64,000 bases of DNA from Nitrospirillum sp034427435 (lineage in GTDB: Bacteria > Pseudomonadota > Alphaproteobacteria > Azospirillales > Azospirillaceae): NCBI RefSeq assembly GCF_034427435.1, contig NZ_JAXQNP010000003.1, positions 744,001-808,000 on the forward strand, written 5' to 3'. Positions 1-8,492 of the stretch are shown here, in pieces. The notes below the pieces were generated by a model that was given only the letters and a program-made list of their open reading frames with translations, was not told where the DNA came from and made no database searches. Both the position numbers and the translations under genes were made by a program. How positions within the stretch are numbered: position 1 is the first letter of the stretch; each line of letters opens with the position of its first letter.

Positions 1-183
1 GCCTCGTACCAAGCACCGCTGAGTAGAAATTGTCGCGGTTTTGCTCGGCACCGAGGCTTGAGGGGGTGGTTCGACTGATAGGCAGCATCAACGTAACCTG
101 CCGCCCCCAAATAAGGAAAAATACTTAAACTCCCCGCATATTGATATTATTTTATATTTCGCCAAAATTAAACCGTTATTATC
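1..183 (-). other. AT-rich spacer and possible cut-off reading frame
   Basis: Positions 105-183 are strikingly AT-rich and show no gene. On the minus strand a frame opens at ATG 88 (or TTG 91) behind a weak GGCAGG site and stays open for 29 codons to the window edge, beginning MLPISRTTPSSLG. It is too short to identify. In phage order a tape-measure gene would be expected hereabouts, but nothing in these residues supports that. Confidence 0.2.
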
Positions 184-684
184 TCATTTTTTGCCGTAAG
201 CCGCCCTCATTTCCGATATGATTGGTCTCTTTATTTGCATTAAATCCAATAGATCTTTTTCGTTCATATCTACCATTTTCATTTCCACATCAATCAAGTC
301 CAAATCACCTTCTATCGACCATCTTGCACACGCCGGATGTAATGTGGCCTTTAGTTTAATAGCCGATATGCACCCGAATTCCTCGTCTGCGATGTATAAG
401 TCAGAAATAAAAAATCCAAGATCAACTGACGAACCGGCAATAATCTTCCCACTCTTTATGAGGGTGTTTGGCTGACTGAGCTTCGCAGACCTCGCTGCCT
501 GAATACAGGGCCAGAGTTCAGACGTCTTTTTATTCTGCTCGCAATGGAGGAGCGGCATTGCGCCAGCCACCATCAACTTCTGTATCGCACCGGCCAAGTC
601 AGCCGACACGGCCGCTTTCCCTACGTCACACGTCAGGAAAATCGTAATGAGACAGCTCAGAAAACCCATGAAAAGCCGGCGCAT
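184..684 (-). CDS. Secreted hypothetical protein, phage cargo (166 aa)
   Basis: I do not recognise this protein. ATG at 684 is chosen because GGGGGAG lies six bases upstream and the product then opens with a clear Sec signal peptide (MRRLFMGFLSCLITIFLTC, cleavage near VGKAA-VS). The mature part is about 140 residues, acidic toward the C terminus, with cysteines in LLHCEQ, WPCIQ, FGCIS and HPACARW that could form two disulphides. Base composition is much more AT-rich than the tail genes beside it, as expected of a moron. It stands where the tape-measure gene normally follows the tail chaperone. A periplasmic immunity or exclusion role is possible but only a guess. Confidence 0.6.
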   Translation of the reverse strand: MRRLFMGFLSCLITIFLTCDVGKAAVSADLAGAIQKLMVAGAMPLLHCEQNKKTSELWPCIQAARSAKLSQPNTLIKSGKIIAGSSVDLGFFISDLYIADEEFGCISAIKLKATLHPACARWSIEGDLDLIDVEMKMVDMNEKDLLDLMQIKRPIISEMRAAYGKK

Positions 685-757
685 TGAACTCCCCCACATT
701 GGTTGCCTTTTCAGCATCCAACGACACCACCAATATGGCAACAAGATACTGCAACTT

Positions 758-1024
758 TCAGCCGATATTCCCCTCACCAAACATCGCCAGCAAGTCTGCC
801 AACCCGACCTCGTCAACCGGCGGCGGCCCCTCTGGCTTGACGCCGAGATAGGCCGCCACCATCAGATGAACAGGCGGGTGGTGGCGCCAATAGCGCCACA
901 GCGCCTGATAGCGCGGCAGGGTGAACTGCCGCTCCACCTCGTCCCAGGCGCCGCAGCCTGACGCCACAAGCTCCGCAGTCAGGTCGTCGATGTCATCGAC
1001 GATCCCGCCTGCGGTATCGGCTCC
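758..1024 (-). CDS. Tail chaperone -1 frameshift extension (T of G-T)
   Basis: After the G run at 1027-1023, the -1 frame reads GADTAGGIVDDIDDLTAEL and continues through VASGCGAWDEVE and MVAAYLGVKPEG to a stop at 758. It is open well upstream of the first possible start (GTG 967), and its residues upstream of that GTG look like real protein, so it is most simply translated by frameshifting as a 182-residue G-T fusion. In lambda-like and HK97-like phages the T part contacts the tail tube protein. Independent initiation at GTG 967 (69 residues) is the alternative. Confidence 0.65.
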   Translation of the reverse strand, partial: GADTAGGIVDDIDDLTAELVASGCGAWDEVERQFTLPRYQALWRYWRHHPPVHLMVAAYLGVKPEGPPPVDEVGLADLLAMFGEGNIG

Positions 1025-1305
1025 CCCGTCGGGATCAGCCCCGACTCGCGCAGGATGCCCACCACCGCCGACACCAGGGCCGGGAACTCGGTGGCGGCCA
1101 GTTTCTGCTCAATGACCTCAGCCGTCAGGTCCGGCGCGGTGCTTTTAAGGGCAGCCGCCACGATGCGGATGCCGGCGGCCGCTTGGTCCACCGGATCGGT
1201 TAGCAGGGGCAGGCCCTTGATGTCGGCCCAAGCGGCCTTCAGGGCGGCGAAGTTCATGGGCGGCACGGGATAGTCCGTGCCGCCGATCACCACATTGGCG
1301 CCCAT
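979..1305 (-). CDS. Phage tail assembly chaperone, zero-frame product (gpG-like)
   Basis: This 108-residue protein starts at ATG 1305, four bases after the stop of the tail-tube gene, and begins MGANVVIGGTDYPVPPMNF. Position after the tail tube, size, and a second overlapping frame identify it as the G-type tail assembly chaperone that coats the tape-measure protein during tail polymerisation. A run of five G (minus strand, 1027-1023) inside codons ACG-GGG-GAG allows a -1 slip into the frame ending at 758. Without the slip the protein ends at TGA 979. The assignment rests on gene order and frame architecture more than on sequence motifs. Confidence 0.7.
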   Translation of the reverse strand: MGANVVIGGTDYPVPPMNFAALKAAWADIKGLPLLTDPVDQAAAGIRIVAAALKSTAPDLTAEVIEQKLAATEFPALVSAVVGILRESGLIPTGEPIPQAGSSMTSTT

Positions 1306-1309
1306 GGCC

Positions 1310-2047
1310 TTAGCCCTGCACGCTGAGCTTGCCCACCGTGCCGGAGGCATCGGCGAAAGCCATGAAGTCCAGTTCCGGCTGCATGTAATCGCCCTGCTTG
1401 GTCGCCAGTTGCAGCTTGCTGGAGGTGCAAGCATTCAGGCTGAGCACGAAGTTCTGGCCGCCGAAGGGCGTGGTCAGCACGCAGGAGAAGGTGGGGGCGA
1501 CACCCTGCAACTGGTTGGAAATGGTGGTGACGGTGCCGCCGGTGGCGCTGGTGTAGCTGTAACTGATCAGCAGGCCGGCGCCGGTGTCGGCGGCGGCGAA
1601 GGTGTAGGTGCCGCCCGACTGGCTGTACTGGCCGGTTGCCGGCGCGCTGGCCACCTTGGCCAGCGGCACACCGGTGGCGGCGAACACCACGCCTTGGTCC
1701 GCCTGGAAGCCGGTACTGTTGGCCACCGTGACGGTATAGGGGTTGGTGGCCGGCACGCTGGCCGCCTCGTTCAGGGCCACGAGCTGCTGTCCTGTGGACT
1801 GGCCGCCGCCGAAGAACAGGTTGTTGAACAGGGCGCCCTGGATCTGGCCGGTCTTGGCCTTGCCCTGGATCTTGGCCTGGCCACGGGCGACGGACACCGG
1901 GAACTGGTTCTGGCCGTACAGTTCCTTGAGCGTGAAATCGATGTCCACGGAGACGGACTGCAGGGTCCCGAACTGGACGGGGGTCGCGTTGGCCACACCG
2001 ACGGGTGTGCCGAACAGGGAACCGGCGCCGAAGGAATATTGGGGCAT
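1310..2047 (-). CDS. Major tail tube protein
   Basis: The 245-residue product (MPQYSFGAGSLFGTPVG...) matches the size and character of siphophage tail tube proteins: few charged residues, many Gly, Thr, Ser and Val, predicted all-beta. Early residues contain VQFGTLQSVSVDIDFTLKELYGQNQFPVSVARG, the segment usual for the tube-forming beta-sandwich, and the C terminus has YMQPELDFMAFAD. It lies between a tail-terminator-like gene and the tail chaperone, the standard location. Start ATG 2047 follows a short gap after a small gene. It would polymerise into the non-contractile tail tube. Confidence 0.75.
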   Translation of the reverse strand: MPQYSFGAGSLFGTPVGVANATPVQFGTLQSVSVDIDFTLKELYGQNQFPVSVARGQAKIQGKAKTGQIQGALFNNLFFGGGQSTGQQLVALNEAASVPATNPYTVTVANSTGFQADQGVVFAATGVPLAKVASAPATGQYSQSGGTYTFAAADTGAGLLISYSYTSATGGTVTTISNQLQGVAPTFSCVLTTPFGGQNFVLSLNACTSSKLQLATKQGDYMQPELDFMAFADASGTVGKLSVQG

Positions 2048-2051
2048 GGGA

Positions 2052-2273
2052 TCAGATCTCCTGCAGAATGCGGGCCTTCAGCCCGTCCAGGGTGGTGACA
2101 AGGTGGTTGTAGGCGTCGGTCACCCGTGCCACGGGCGAGTTGTGGATTTCCTCCGCCAGCCAGGCGGCCACCGCCCGCTCCAGCCGCTCGGGCCAGTCAC
2201 AGGGGGCCGGTGCGGAAATGGGCACGGGTTCAGCGGCGGCGGCCGTATCGGCCGGCACGTCGGCATCGGTCAT
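2052..2273 (-). CDS. Small phage protein, unknown (73 aa)
   Basis: A short acidic protein, MTDADVPADTAAAAEPVPIS..., with an Ala/Pro-rich first third and a helical remainder (LERAVAAWLAEEIHNSPVARV). It begins at ATG 2273, 22 bases after the preceding stop, and ends four bases before the tail tube start, so it is clearly part of the operon. No family is recognised. Small accessory proteins at this point in neck/tail operons are common but have no established role. Confidence 0.55.
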   Translation of the reverse strand: MTDADVPADTAAAAEPVPISAPAPCDWPERLERAVAAWLAEEIHNSPVARVTDAYNHLVTTLDGLKARILQEI

Positions 2274-2294
2274 GACAAGTATCCTTGATAGCGA

Positions 2295-2717
2295 TTAGGG
2301 AATAAGCAGGTGCAGCGGCACGATCGCCACAGCCTGGGAGCCCAACGCGCCCTCGTCCGTGGTCACTTGCCCCTCGATCCAGCAGTCGTAGACCAGCCCG
2401 CCCAGGGTCTGCTTGTCCTGACCGGGCGGGGGACGCAGGGTGGCCTCCACCGCGTCCAGCAGCGGGTTCAGCACCACGGCGCCGGCAGTGTCATCGTCTG
2501 GCGCCTGGGCGTAGAGCAGAATGTCCACCCGCAGAACGCGGTGGGCCGGCAAGGTGTCGCGGCGTGTCACCTCCTCCCCCCGGCTCATCAGGAACAGGGC
2601 GGGCTGCTGCGCCGGTGACAGGTCGTTCCACAGCCGTACGCGGCGGCTGGCGGTGGCGAAAGGGGCCGCCGCCGTCAGCCGGGCGAACAGGGCGGCGTGG
2701 ATATCCTCACGGGCCAT
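2295..2717 (-). CDS. Tail terminator / tail completion protein
   Basis: The 140-residue product starts at ATG 2717 (MAREDIHAALFARL). The pattern of an N-terminal helix, a central RRVRLWNDLSPAQQPALFLM strand pair, VLRVDILLYAQAP, a helical NPLLDAVEATL and a C-terminal beta segment ending AVAIVPLHLLIP is that of the gpU/gp17-like tail terminator fold, which caps the tail tube and meets the head connector. It follows an HK97 gp10-like gene and precedes the tail tube, as in HK97-type phages. A longer upstream extension of the same frame overlaps gp10 and is not used. Confidence 0.65.
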   Translation of the reverse strand: MAREDIHAALFARLTAAAPFATASRRVRLWNDLSPAQQPALFLMSRGEEVTRRDTLPAHRVLRVDILLYAQAPDDDTAGAVVLNPLLDAVEATLRPPPGQDKQTLGGLVYDCWIEGQVTTDEGALGSQAVAIVPLHLLIP

Positions 2718-2731
2718 GATGGATCCTGGTT

Positions 2732-3241
2732 TCAAGAACTGAGCTGATTGGTGACGGCCGCGCCGATGGCATCGGCCAGGGCGGCACGCATGCTGTCCGT
2801 GTGATCCGCTAGGGTCGGCGCCAGGAAGGGATGGCCGTCGTAGTCCACCCGGCGGTCGTAGGCGTGGACCGGGACGCTGACCGGGGAGATGGACCGGCCG
2901 AAAGCCTGGGTGATGGTCCGCAGGTGGGCCCGCACGGATTCCGTGGCGTGAAAGCCATATTCCTGGAACGCGGCGTAAGCGGCCGCGGACGAGGCCGCGT
3001 CCACCGTCACGCCCGCCGTCGCTGCCAGGCCGTTGACCGTCAGCGTGGGAATGAGGGCCCGGCTGAGCGTGCCGGTCCCCCCTTTCACCTGGCCATCCAA
3101 GCGGGCTCCCGCGGCGGCGGCCAGCGCTTGCGCCTGGCCCCGCATGCTGTCCGCCAGGGTAGCCGCGATCACCGCGGGCAGGCCGGCCAGCCTGTCCCGC
3201 AGCCGCTCCAACCCACTGGCATCGATAGCCCCACCGCTCAT
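2732..3241 (-). CDS. HK97 gp10-like neck/minor tail protein
   Basis: This 169-residue protein contains YAAFQEYGF near residue 95 and PFLAPTLADH near residue 140, the two most conserved stretches of the HK97 gp10 / minor tail Z family. That family acts at the head-tail joining interface. Its ATG overlaps the stop of the upstream connector gene in an ATGA (3241-3238), so the two are translationally coupled. Position between connector and tail terminator is standard. Confidence 0.78.
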   Translation of the reverse strand: MSGGAIDASGLERLRDRLAGLPAVIAATLADSMRGQAQALAAAAGARLDGQVKGGTGTLSRALIPTLTVNGLAATAGVTVDAASSAAAYAAFQEYGFHATESVRAHLRTITQAFGRSISPVSVPVHAYDRRVDYDGHPFLAPTLADHTDSMRAALADAIGAAVTNQLSS

Positions 3242-3822
3242 ACCGGCACCACGCGGCGGTAGGGGGCCAAGGCGGCCGCCAGGCTGTCCGGCATTTCCTT
3301 CTGCAGGTAGCTGGTGGTTTCCCCGCCGTGGGCCTTGGAGACCAGGCCAACCCGGTCACGTTCCCGGTAGCGCAGGGCCACCAGTTCAACGCAGGCCTGC
3401 TGCAGGATGGCCGGCACGGGATCGTAGCCCGCCGTCCAGGTGACGACGACCCGTCGGCGCCCCCGGGGGAAAATGCCGCCGGTCAGCACCAGGCTGGTGT
3501 CGTCATGTGCATACCCGTAGGCCAGGGGCTGGCCCGCCGGCTGGGCCGGGACCGGCACCCCATCCACCGCCACCGCCATTACCCCGGTCACGGGGTAATG
3601 GGGCAGCGGCAGCACGGCGTTGCCGCTGCCGTCCAGGGTTTGGGTATAGGTGGCCAACGATGGGTCACGCCCCAGCCAGGCGCGGATGAAGCCGCTTTCC
3701 GCCTGGATCAACCGCGTCAGCAGGGCGTCGTCCGCCGTGCTGGTCAAGGGCGGGCTGAACCAAGCCTTGACCGTGGCCACGTCGGTTAGGGACACGTCAG
3801 TAAACGGCGTGGTGTCGTCCAT
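3238..3822 (-). CDS. Head-tail connector protein (HK97 gp6-like)
   Basis: ATG 3822 (MDDTTPFTDVSLTDV) gives 194 residues. The first half is helical with LLTRLIQAESGFIRAWLGRD, typical of gp6-type head-tail adaptors. Then come LDGSGNAVLPLPHYPVTGV and RRVVVTWTAGYDPVPAILQQACVELVALRYRERDRVG, features common in connector proteins of this type. It would sit under the portal ring and close the packaged head. A frame extending further upstream overlaps the capsid gene and is rejected. It is coupled by ATGA to the gp10-like gene. Confidence 0.72.
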   Translation of the reverse strand: MDDTTPFTDVSLTDVATVKAWFSPPLTSTADDALLTRLIQAESGFIRAWLGRDPSLATYTQTLDGSGNAVLPLPHYPVTGVMAVAVDGVPVPAQPAGQPLAYGYAHDDTSLVLTGGIFPRGRRRVVVTWTAGYDPVPAILQQACVELVALRYRERDRVGLVSKAHGGETTSYLQKEMPDSLAAALAPYRRVVPV

Positions 3823-3878
3823 GGGCAGCAACCTCCGAAGGGACGGGGCACGGACGCGCCGGCCCCGCCCGGCCCGCG

Positions 3879-5396
3879 TCAGCCGTTGGCGATGTTGGTG
3901 ATCACGCCGAAGGCGGGCGGGAAGTAGTTCTGCAGCACGCCATCGCAATAGACGCCGTACTCGTACCGCCGGGTGCGCAGCGGCCACTCGATCTGGTAGT
4001 AGTCGCGCCGCATGCGCATCTGCGTCACGTTGGTGACGTTGGCCAGGGGATAGGGCAGCCGGGTGGTGCGGAACAGGATGGTGCCCGCTGGCATGTTGGG
4101 GTGCACTTTGATGTCCAGCGTCTGGCCACCGACCATGCTGTAACGGTTCAGGTAGGTGCGCACCATGACGCCACCGCCCAGCAGGGCCTGGTCGGTGTTG
4201 AAGACGAAGCGCTGGGCCGAATTGGCGGTGCCGGTCAGGATCTTGCGGCTGATGGTCTGCGCCTCCTGGCTGCTGACCCAGATTTCCTGGGGCGACAGGC
4301 GGTAATTGTCCCAGAAGGCCTTCAGCGCCGTCTCGATCTCCACGATGCCGCCAGCGCCATCGGCGGTCAGCGGGGTGCCGGTGCCGGCCGCGCCCGTGGG
4401 CATGACCTGGACATAGGCGTTGGAGCCGCCCTTGAACGCCTGGTACAGCAGGCCGTCGAAGGACAGGCTGTTCTGGCTGTTGTCACCGCCACCGAGGCTG
4501 GCCGCCGTCTGAGTGCCCGCTGCCAGGTCCGTGATGACGACGGAATTGATGGTGGTGATGGCGCCCAGCTTCTCCGCCCCGGCGGCCCCCCAGAACCAGG
4601 CATAGGCGACGGCGCCCGCCAGCGGCGCCACGGTGGCCGCCAGGCTGCCGGCCGAACCGGTGGTGGTGCCGCTGGCGGCGGTGGACGGCTTGGCGGCCCC
4701 ACCGCCGAATTGGTCGCTGGAACCGTCGGCATTGGTGCGGGTCATCTGGCCCTGGATGCCGCCGGTCACGGAACCATTCAGATAGCCTTCCAGCGTCAGA
4801 CCCACGGCGATGACGGACCAGGCGCCGGCCGCCAGTGTGCCGCCGCTGTTGGACGCGGTGACCAGCGGCGTGGCCGTGGTTCCCAGCGCCACCGAGGCGT
4901 TGCCGCCCAGGATCATCTGCTCTTCCTGGATCATCAGGCTTTCCAGAAGGTTCTGCACCGCCAACGCCCGCACATCGTCCAGGCCTTCGGCAGCGTAGTC
5001 GGCCTCGAAGTCCACGCTGGCCTCCAGGCCCAGGCCGCGATAGACGGCGTTCATGTCCTGGGTACGGACGGCGATGACGCCGCCGCGGTTGCCGCCGGAC
5101 ACACCGGCCCGCACGCCGGTGGTGTTGACGCCGGTGATGGCTTTCCAGTTGGCCTGGATGCCGCCCCGACCAGAGACGCGGGGGATGCTGTTGCGCAGTG
5201 GCGTCAGCACCGGATAGAGCAGCTTGGCCCCGGGCTCCAGGTCATAGAAGGTCAGGCCCGAGGTGGGGTTGCCGGACTGGGTGAAGGTGGACTTGGCGAG
5301 GTCGTCGCCAGCCAGGCGCTGGCCCTGCGCGGCCTTGAAGGCCGCCAGGGTGTCCCCGGTGACGGTGTGGGGGGCGGCGGTGGGAATGCCGGTCAT
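3879..5396 (-). CDS. Major capsid protein
   Basis: The 505-residue protein starts at ATG 5396 (MTGIPTAAPHTVTGD), with GGAG eight bases upstream; an upstream TTG at 5408 is less likely because it would overlap this site. The N-terminal half has FYDLEPGAKLLYPVLTPLRN, VRTQDMNAVYRGLGLEASVDFE and NLLESLMIQEEQMILGGN. The C-terminal half has IETALKAFWDNYRLSPQEIW and ILFRTTRLPYPLANV, an HK97-fold pattern. Between about residues 180 and 290 lies a Gly/Ala/Thr-rich inserted beta region, making it longer than HK97 gp5. It follows the protease/scaffold gene directly. Confidence 0.78.
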   Translation of the reverse strand: MTGIPTAAPHTVTGDTLAAFKAAQGQRLAGDDLAKSTFTQSGNPTSGLTFYDLEPGAKLLYPVLTPLRNSIPRVSGRGGIQANWKAITGVNTTGVRAGVSGGNRGGVIAVRTQDMNAVYRGLGLEASVDFEADYAAEGLDDVRALAVQNLLESLMIQEEQMILGGNASVALGTTATPLVTASNSGGTLAAGAWSVIAVGLTLEGYLNGSVTGGIQGQMTRTNADGSSDQFGGGAAKPSTAASGTTTGSAGSLAATVAPLAGAVAYAWFWGAAGAEKLGAITTINSVVITDLAAGTQTAASLGGGDNSQNSLSFDGLLYQAFKGGSNAYVQVMPTGAAGTGTPLTADGAGGIVEIETALKAFWDNYRLSPQEIWVSSQEAQTISRKILTGTANSAQRFVFNTDQALLGGGVMVRTYLNRYSMVGGQTLDIKVHPNMPAGTILFRTTRLPYPLANVTNVTQMRMRRDYYQIEWPLRTRRYEYGVYCDGVLQNYFPPAFGVITNIANG

Positions 5397-5503
5397 CGAT
5401 GTCTCCAACAGGGTAAAAATGGCGTGCGGCAGCCCACGCCGCCGTCATCAGGTGACGGGGCGGGCGAACCAGCCGGGGATGGATCAGGTCGGAAGGAAGG
5501 GGA

Positions 5504-6442
5504 TCAGAAAGCCGGGCTCATGTGCGCCGGGTGGCGCTGGGCCTTCTTGATGGCGTCCAGCGCGGTGGCCGGGCCATCCAGGGCGGTCTTGGCATCGGCG
5601 ACGCCCACCACGGCGGTTTTCAGGACATAGTCCTCGGCGCGGGGCTGTGCCTCCAGCGCCTTCACCCGGGCGGCCAGCGCGTCGCGCTGGCGCAGCAGGC
5701 CGGCGCGGTCTGCCCGGGCACGGTTCAGCGCCTTGCGCAGGGTGTCGACGCCCAGGCTGGCGGTCTTGTCGTCCGTCGGCTCTTCCTCCTCATCGGTGTC
5801 GGCATCGTCATCCGGCGCCTCGTCCGTGTTGGCGGCTTCCAGGGTGGACAGCAGGCTTTCCATGTCCTTGGCCGACAAGCCGGCCACGGCGGCGCTCAGC
5901 GCCTTGAGGATGGTGGCCAGCGGGGCACAGTCGGCCAGGGCGTCGCAACTCTCGCCGCCGTCCGACTTCTTGGGCGGGGTGTCGGTTTCGGTCATGTCGG
6001 TATCCTCCAGCTTGACCAGGGTGATGACGGCGTCGGGGTTGGCCGGGCGGTCCACCAGGCTGATTTCCGTGAGGCGCAGGGCGGTGATGGTGTTGCGGTC
6101 GTCCGGATCACGGGCCACGACCTTGCCGCCGATGGAAAAGCCCTTGTAGACGCCCGCCTTGACCTTGCGGATGGCCACCGGGTCCACCACCGTGGCGGTG
6201 ATGCGGGTGCGACGGTCGGCGCCCACGGCGGCGGCGTCCACCCGGCCGGCGGCCAGGGGCTGGTGCATCTCGCGCAGGGGCCCGGACCCAAGGCGCAGGA
6301 AGTCGGGCAAGGCCGCTTTCACGGCATCGGCCTCCACCACCTCGCCATCGCCGTCCACGGTCTCGGTGGTGGCGATGCCCTCCACCATCAGGGTGCCGTC
6401 GGCGCCCTCCTCCACCTTGGTGAAATTGCCGAACAGGCGCAT
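5504..6442 (-). CDS. Prohead protease fused to scaffold domain
   Basis: Start ATG 6442 (MRLFGNFTKVEEG) gives 312 residues. Residues 1-145 are a U9/S78-type HK97 prohead protease: His60 in REMHQPLAAGRV, Ser103 in KGFSIGG, and the usual SLVDRPANPDAV at 129-139. From about 150 the chain becomes acidic (DDDADTDEEEE) and then a coiled-coil-like helix (LRKALNRARADRAGLLRQRD), typical of a delta/scaffold domain that is cleaved away as the head matures. ATG lies four bases after the portal stop. It directs and then matures the capsid encoded next. Confidence 0.82.
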   Translation of the reverse strand: MRLFGNFTKVEEGADGTLMVEGIATTETVDGDGEVVEADAVKAALPDFLRLGSGPLREMHQPLAAGRVDAAAVGADRRTRITATVVDPVAIRKVKAGVYKGFSIGGKVVARDPDDRNTITALRLTEISLVDRPANPDAVITLVKLEDTDMTETDTPPKKSDGGESCDALADCAPLATILKALSAAVAGLSAKDMESLLSTLEAANTDEAPDDDADTDEEEEPTDDKTASLGVDTLRKALNRARADRAGLLRQRDALAARVKALEAQPRAEDYVLKTAVVGVADAKTALDGPATALDAIKKAQRHPAHMSPAF

Positions 6443-6446
6443 GGCG

Positions 6447-7862
6447 TCAGGTCTCCTCTTCAGGGGGCGGGTTAGGGGACGTTTCGGGTTCCTGCCCTGG
6501 CAGAGCTTGCGTCGCCTGCTCCAGCGGCACGGCCCCGCCACCGGTGTAGATCAGCGGCCGGTCGCCGCCGGGCACGGGGGGATAGCCGATGTCGGCCCGC
6601 ACCTCGTTCAGGGTCTTGATGCCGGCGCGCACATGGATGTTGGCGATGGTCGCGGCCTTGACGGGGTCGACCTCGCGGGTATCGTTCCAGGCGAATTCCA
6701 GGTCGGCGGCGTCAAACTCGCGCTCCAGAACGTCGTCGATCAGTTCCTTGACCCACAACATGGTGGGCCCCAGCCCTTCCTCATGCGCGGCGTCGTGGGC
6801 GGTCTGGGCGGTGGCGCGGTTCATCTGCGCCACGAAGGCCTGAGGGCTGACGGAGAAGGCGAAGCACGCCACCCGCGCCAGCCACTCGTCAAACACGCCC
6901 TTCAACTCCGGTTCCTTGATGGGGATGAAGGTGCGGGCGACGCCACCGGGTACGAACTTGGCGTGGCGGCGGCTGGCGGTGTCGCCCTCGTGCAGGGCAT
7001 CCCAATAGGTCTGGAATTGGCGGATCTGGTCGGGCGTCCAGGCGTCGGGCACGCCGATCAGCGCCTCGGGGATGTTGCCCTCGGTATAGTATTGCAGCTG
7101 CCAGATCTGGCGGCGCAGCGCGATGTTGACCGTGGTCTCGATCTGCTCCACCGGGCTCAGCCCATAGACCCGGTGTGGCCGCGGGTTGCGGGGGGCATAG
7201 ATCAAATCGTCGGTGGTGTAGTCCACCGCCGGCAGGCCCTTCAGTTCCTGCTGATACGCCACGGCCGGCGGCAGGGGCGTGCGGCCAAAGGGGTCGATCA
7301 CCCGCTTTATGGTGGCGCCGTCCATGACCTGCAGCGCTCGCGCCCGGCCGCCCAGGGTGCGCGCCACATAGAGCGTGGGCGCGTCGATGACCAGCAGATC
7401 CTCCAGCAGCAGGCGCAGCCAGCGCGACCAGGACTGCACACCATCCGGCCGGCGCAGGAAGGCGGTCAGCGCCGCGATGCGGGCGTCGGGCCGGGCATCG
7501 GCGGCGTTGCTGGTTGGCGCCGCCCCGCGCACCCGGATGGTCCAGGTCAGGCCCGCCATCTGGTCCTTGCGGGTTTCGATCAGCAGGCGCAGCAGGTCCC
7601 AGCTGTCGGCGAGCGCGCGCAGCGCCTCGAACCGCGTGCCCTCGTAGGCTTTGGGCCGCTGCAGCAGATTGTAGCCGGAGGGGAAATCGAACTGCCGCCC
7701 CGCCACCTCGGGCGCCGAGGGCGGCAACGGGTCCAGGGGCCCGAACCAGGAGGAGGCATCACCCGTCACCGTGTAGGAGACGGCCGCCCCCAGGGCGCGG
7801 CTGGCGCGGGCAAGAATCCCCGGCGCCACCGCGCGCCCCTTGCTATCGCGGTTACTTGACAT
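6447..7862 (-). CDS. Phage portal protein
   Basis: The 471-residue product has the portal signature LLIETRKDQMAGLTWTIRVR, a DLLVIDAPTLYVAR helix, DLIYAPRNPRPHRVYGLSPVE, and the stem region ALIGVPDAWTPDQIRQFQTYWD. It ends with a Pro/Glu-rich tail (PEEET). It would form the dodecameric ring through which DNA is packaged and ejected. It lies directly upstream of the protease gene but is 4.3 kb from terL, an unusually large gap filled with toxin genes and insertion debris. Confidence 0.85.
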   Translation of the reverse strand: MSSNRDSKGRAVAPGILARASRALGAAVSYTVTGDASSWFGPLDPLPPSAPEVAGRQFDFPSGYNLLQRPKAYEGTRFEALRALADSWDLLRLLIETRKDQMAGLTWTIRVRGAAPTSNAADARPDARIAALTAFLRRPDGVQSWSRWLRLLLEDLLVIDAPTLYVARTLGGRARALQVMDGATIKRVIDPFGRTPLPPAVAYQQELKGLPAVDYTTDDLIYAPRNPRPHRVYGLSPVEQIETTVNIALRRQIWQLQYYTEGNIPEALIGVPDAWTPDQIRQFQTYWDALHEGDTASRRHAKFVPGGVARTFIPIKEPELKGVFDEWLARVACFAFSVSPQAFVAQMNRATAQTAHDAAHEEGLGPTMLWVKELIDDVLEREFDAADLEFAWNDTREVDPVKAATIANIHVRAGIKTLNEVRADIGYPPVPGGDRPLIYTGGGAVPLEQATQALPGQEPETSPNPPPEEET

Positions 7863-8004
7863 GCGTTTCGTCTTTCTTGGTGGAAAGCGGGCAAATGGGA
7901 TTACGCCGCAGCGCTTTTCGCAGCGGCATGTTTGACCTGAACCCGAAGGATAGGCCGGTGGTTAATGAACGATGTTGGGGCCGCGCGCCGGCGCCAACAG
8001 CTGT

Positions 8005-8358
8005 TTAACCGTGGGCGACAGCGCCGCGATCGACGGCAAACCCGCCCGGCATCTCTTCAAAAGTGCTCCCACCATAGTCAGCGAGAGCCTCCCTTGCCGC
8101 CGGGGTGACCTGGCATCCAAACACACTCAATCGGCGCCACGCGGGATGATGCTGGTCAATCATATCCAGAAGGGAGACGAACGCGTTCTTCGGTGACGTC
8201 ATATCCGCCCTGGTGAAGACCGTGACCTGGTGAGCCTGATCACCCTTGGCCCACAGTTGCTCGGCGGCTTCCCTATTCGCGGGTGATTGACATACCCAAA
8301 CAGGATGCAGCCCGGCGATTTCGCTGAGCCGCTCACCGAAATCAGGAGCCCGACCATA
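8005..8358 (-). pseudogene. Truncated gene remnant, unknown
   Basis: A minus-strand frame is open from 8358 to a stop at 8005 and reads like genuine protein throughout (DFGERLSEIAGLHPVWVC, REAAEQLWAKGDQ, RRLSVFGCQVTPAAREAL). Only one start, ATG 8202, lies inside it, leaving more than 50 protein-like codons upstream with no initiator before a TAG at 8359. I read it as the 3' part of a gene broken near 8360. Its place downstream of a toxin-immunity pair would suit an old immunity gene, but no family is recognised. Confidence 0.4.
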
Positions 8359-8371
8359 CTATGAGCTTGCC

Positions 8372-8490
8372 TCAAAGAACTTCGTATTCCCGTGCCGCCA
8401 CCACCGCGTCACAACCCCAGGAGGGATTAAGAACACACAACAGGATGTCGCCCTTCTTTATTTTACTAACGTAATCATCGATTGTTTTTT
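8372..8490 (-). pseudogene. 3' fragment of an unknown AT-rich gene
   Basis: The frame ending at TGA 8372 encodes KKTIDDYVSKIKKGDILLCV and NPSWGCDAVVAAREYEVL. Codons upstream of about 8490 are antisense to a transposase fragment and are not believable protein, so the gene was probably cut at that junction. The composition is AT-rich, unlike the transposase sequence adjoining it. Function unknown. Confidence 0.35.
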
Positions 8491-8492
8491 TC

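Noticed and set aside
4101..5630. 509-codon plus-strand frame opposite the capsid gene
   Set aside because: Antisense shadow; the capsid frame fits the phage operon in strand, order and ribosome site.
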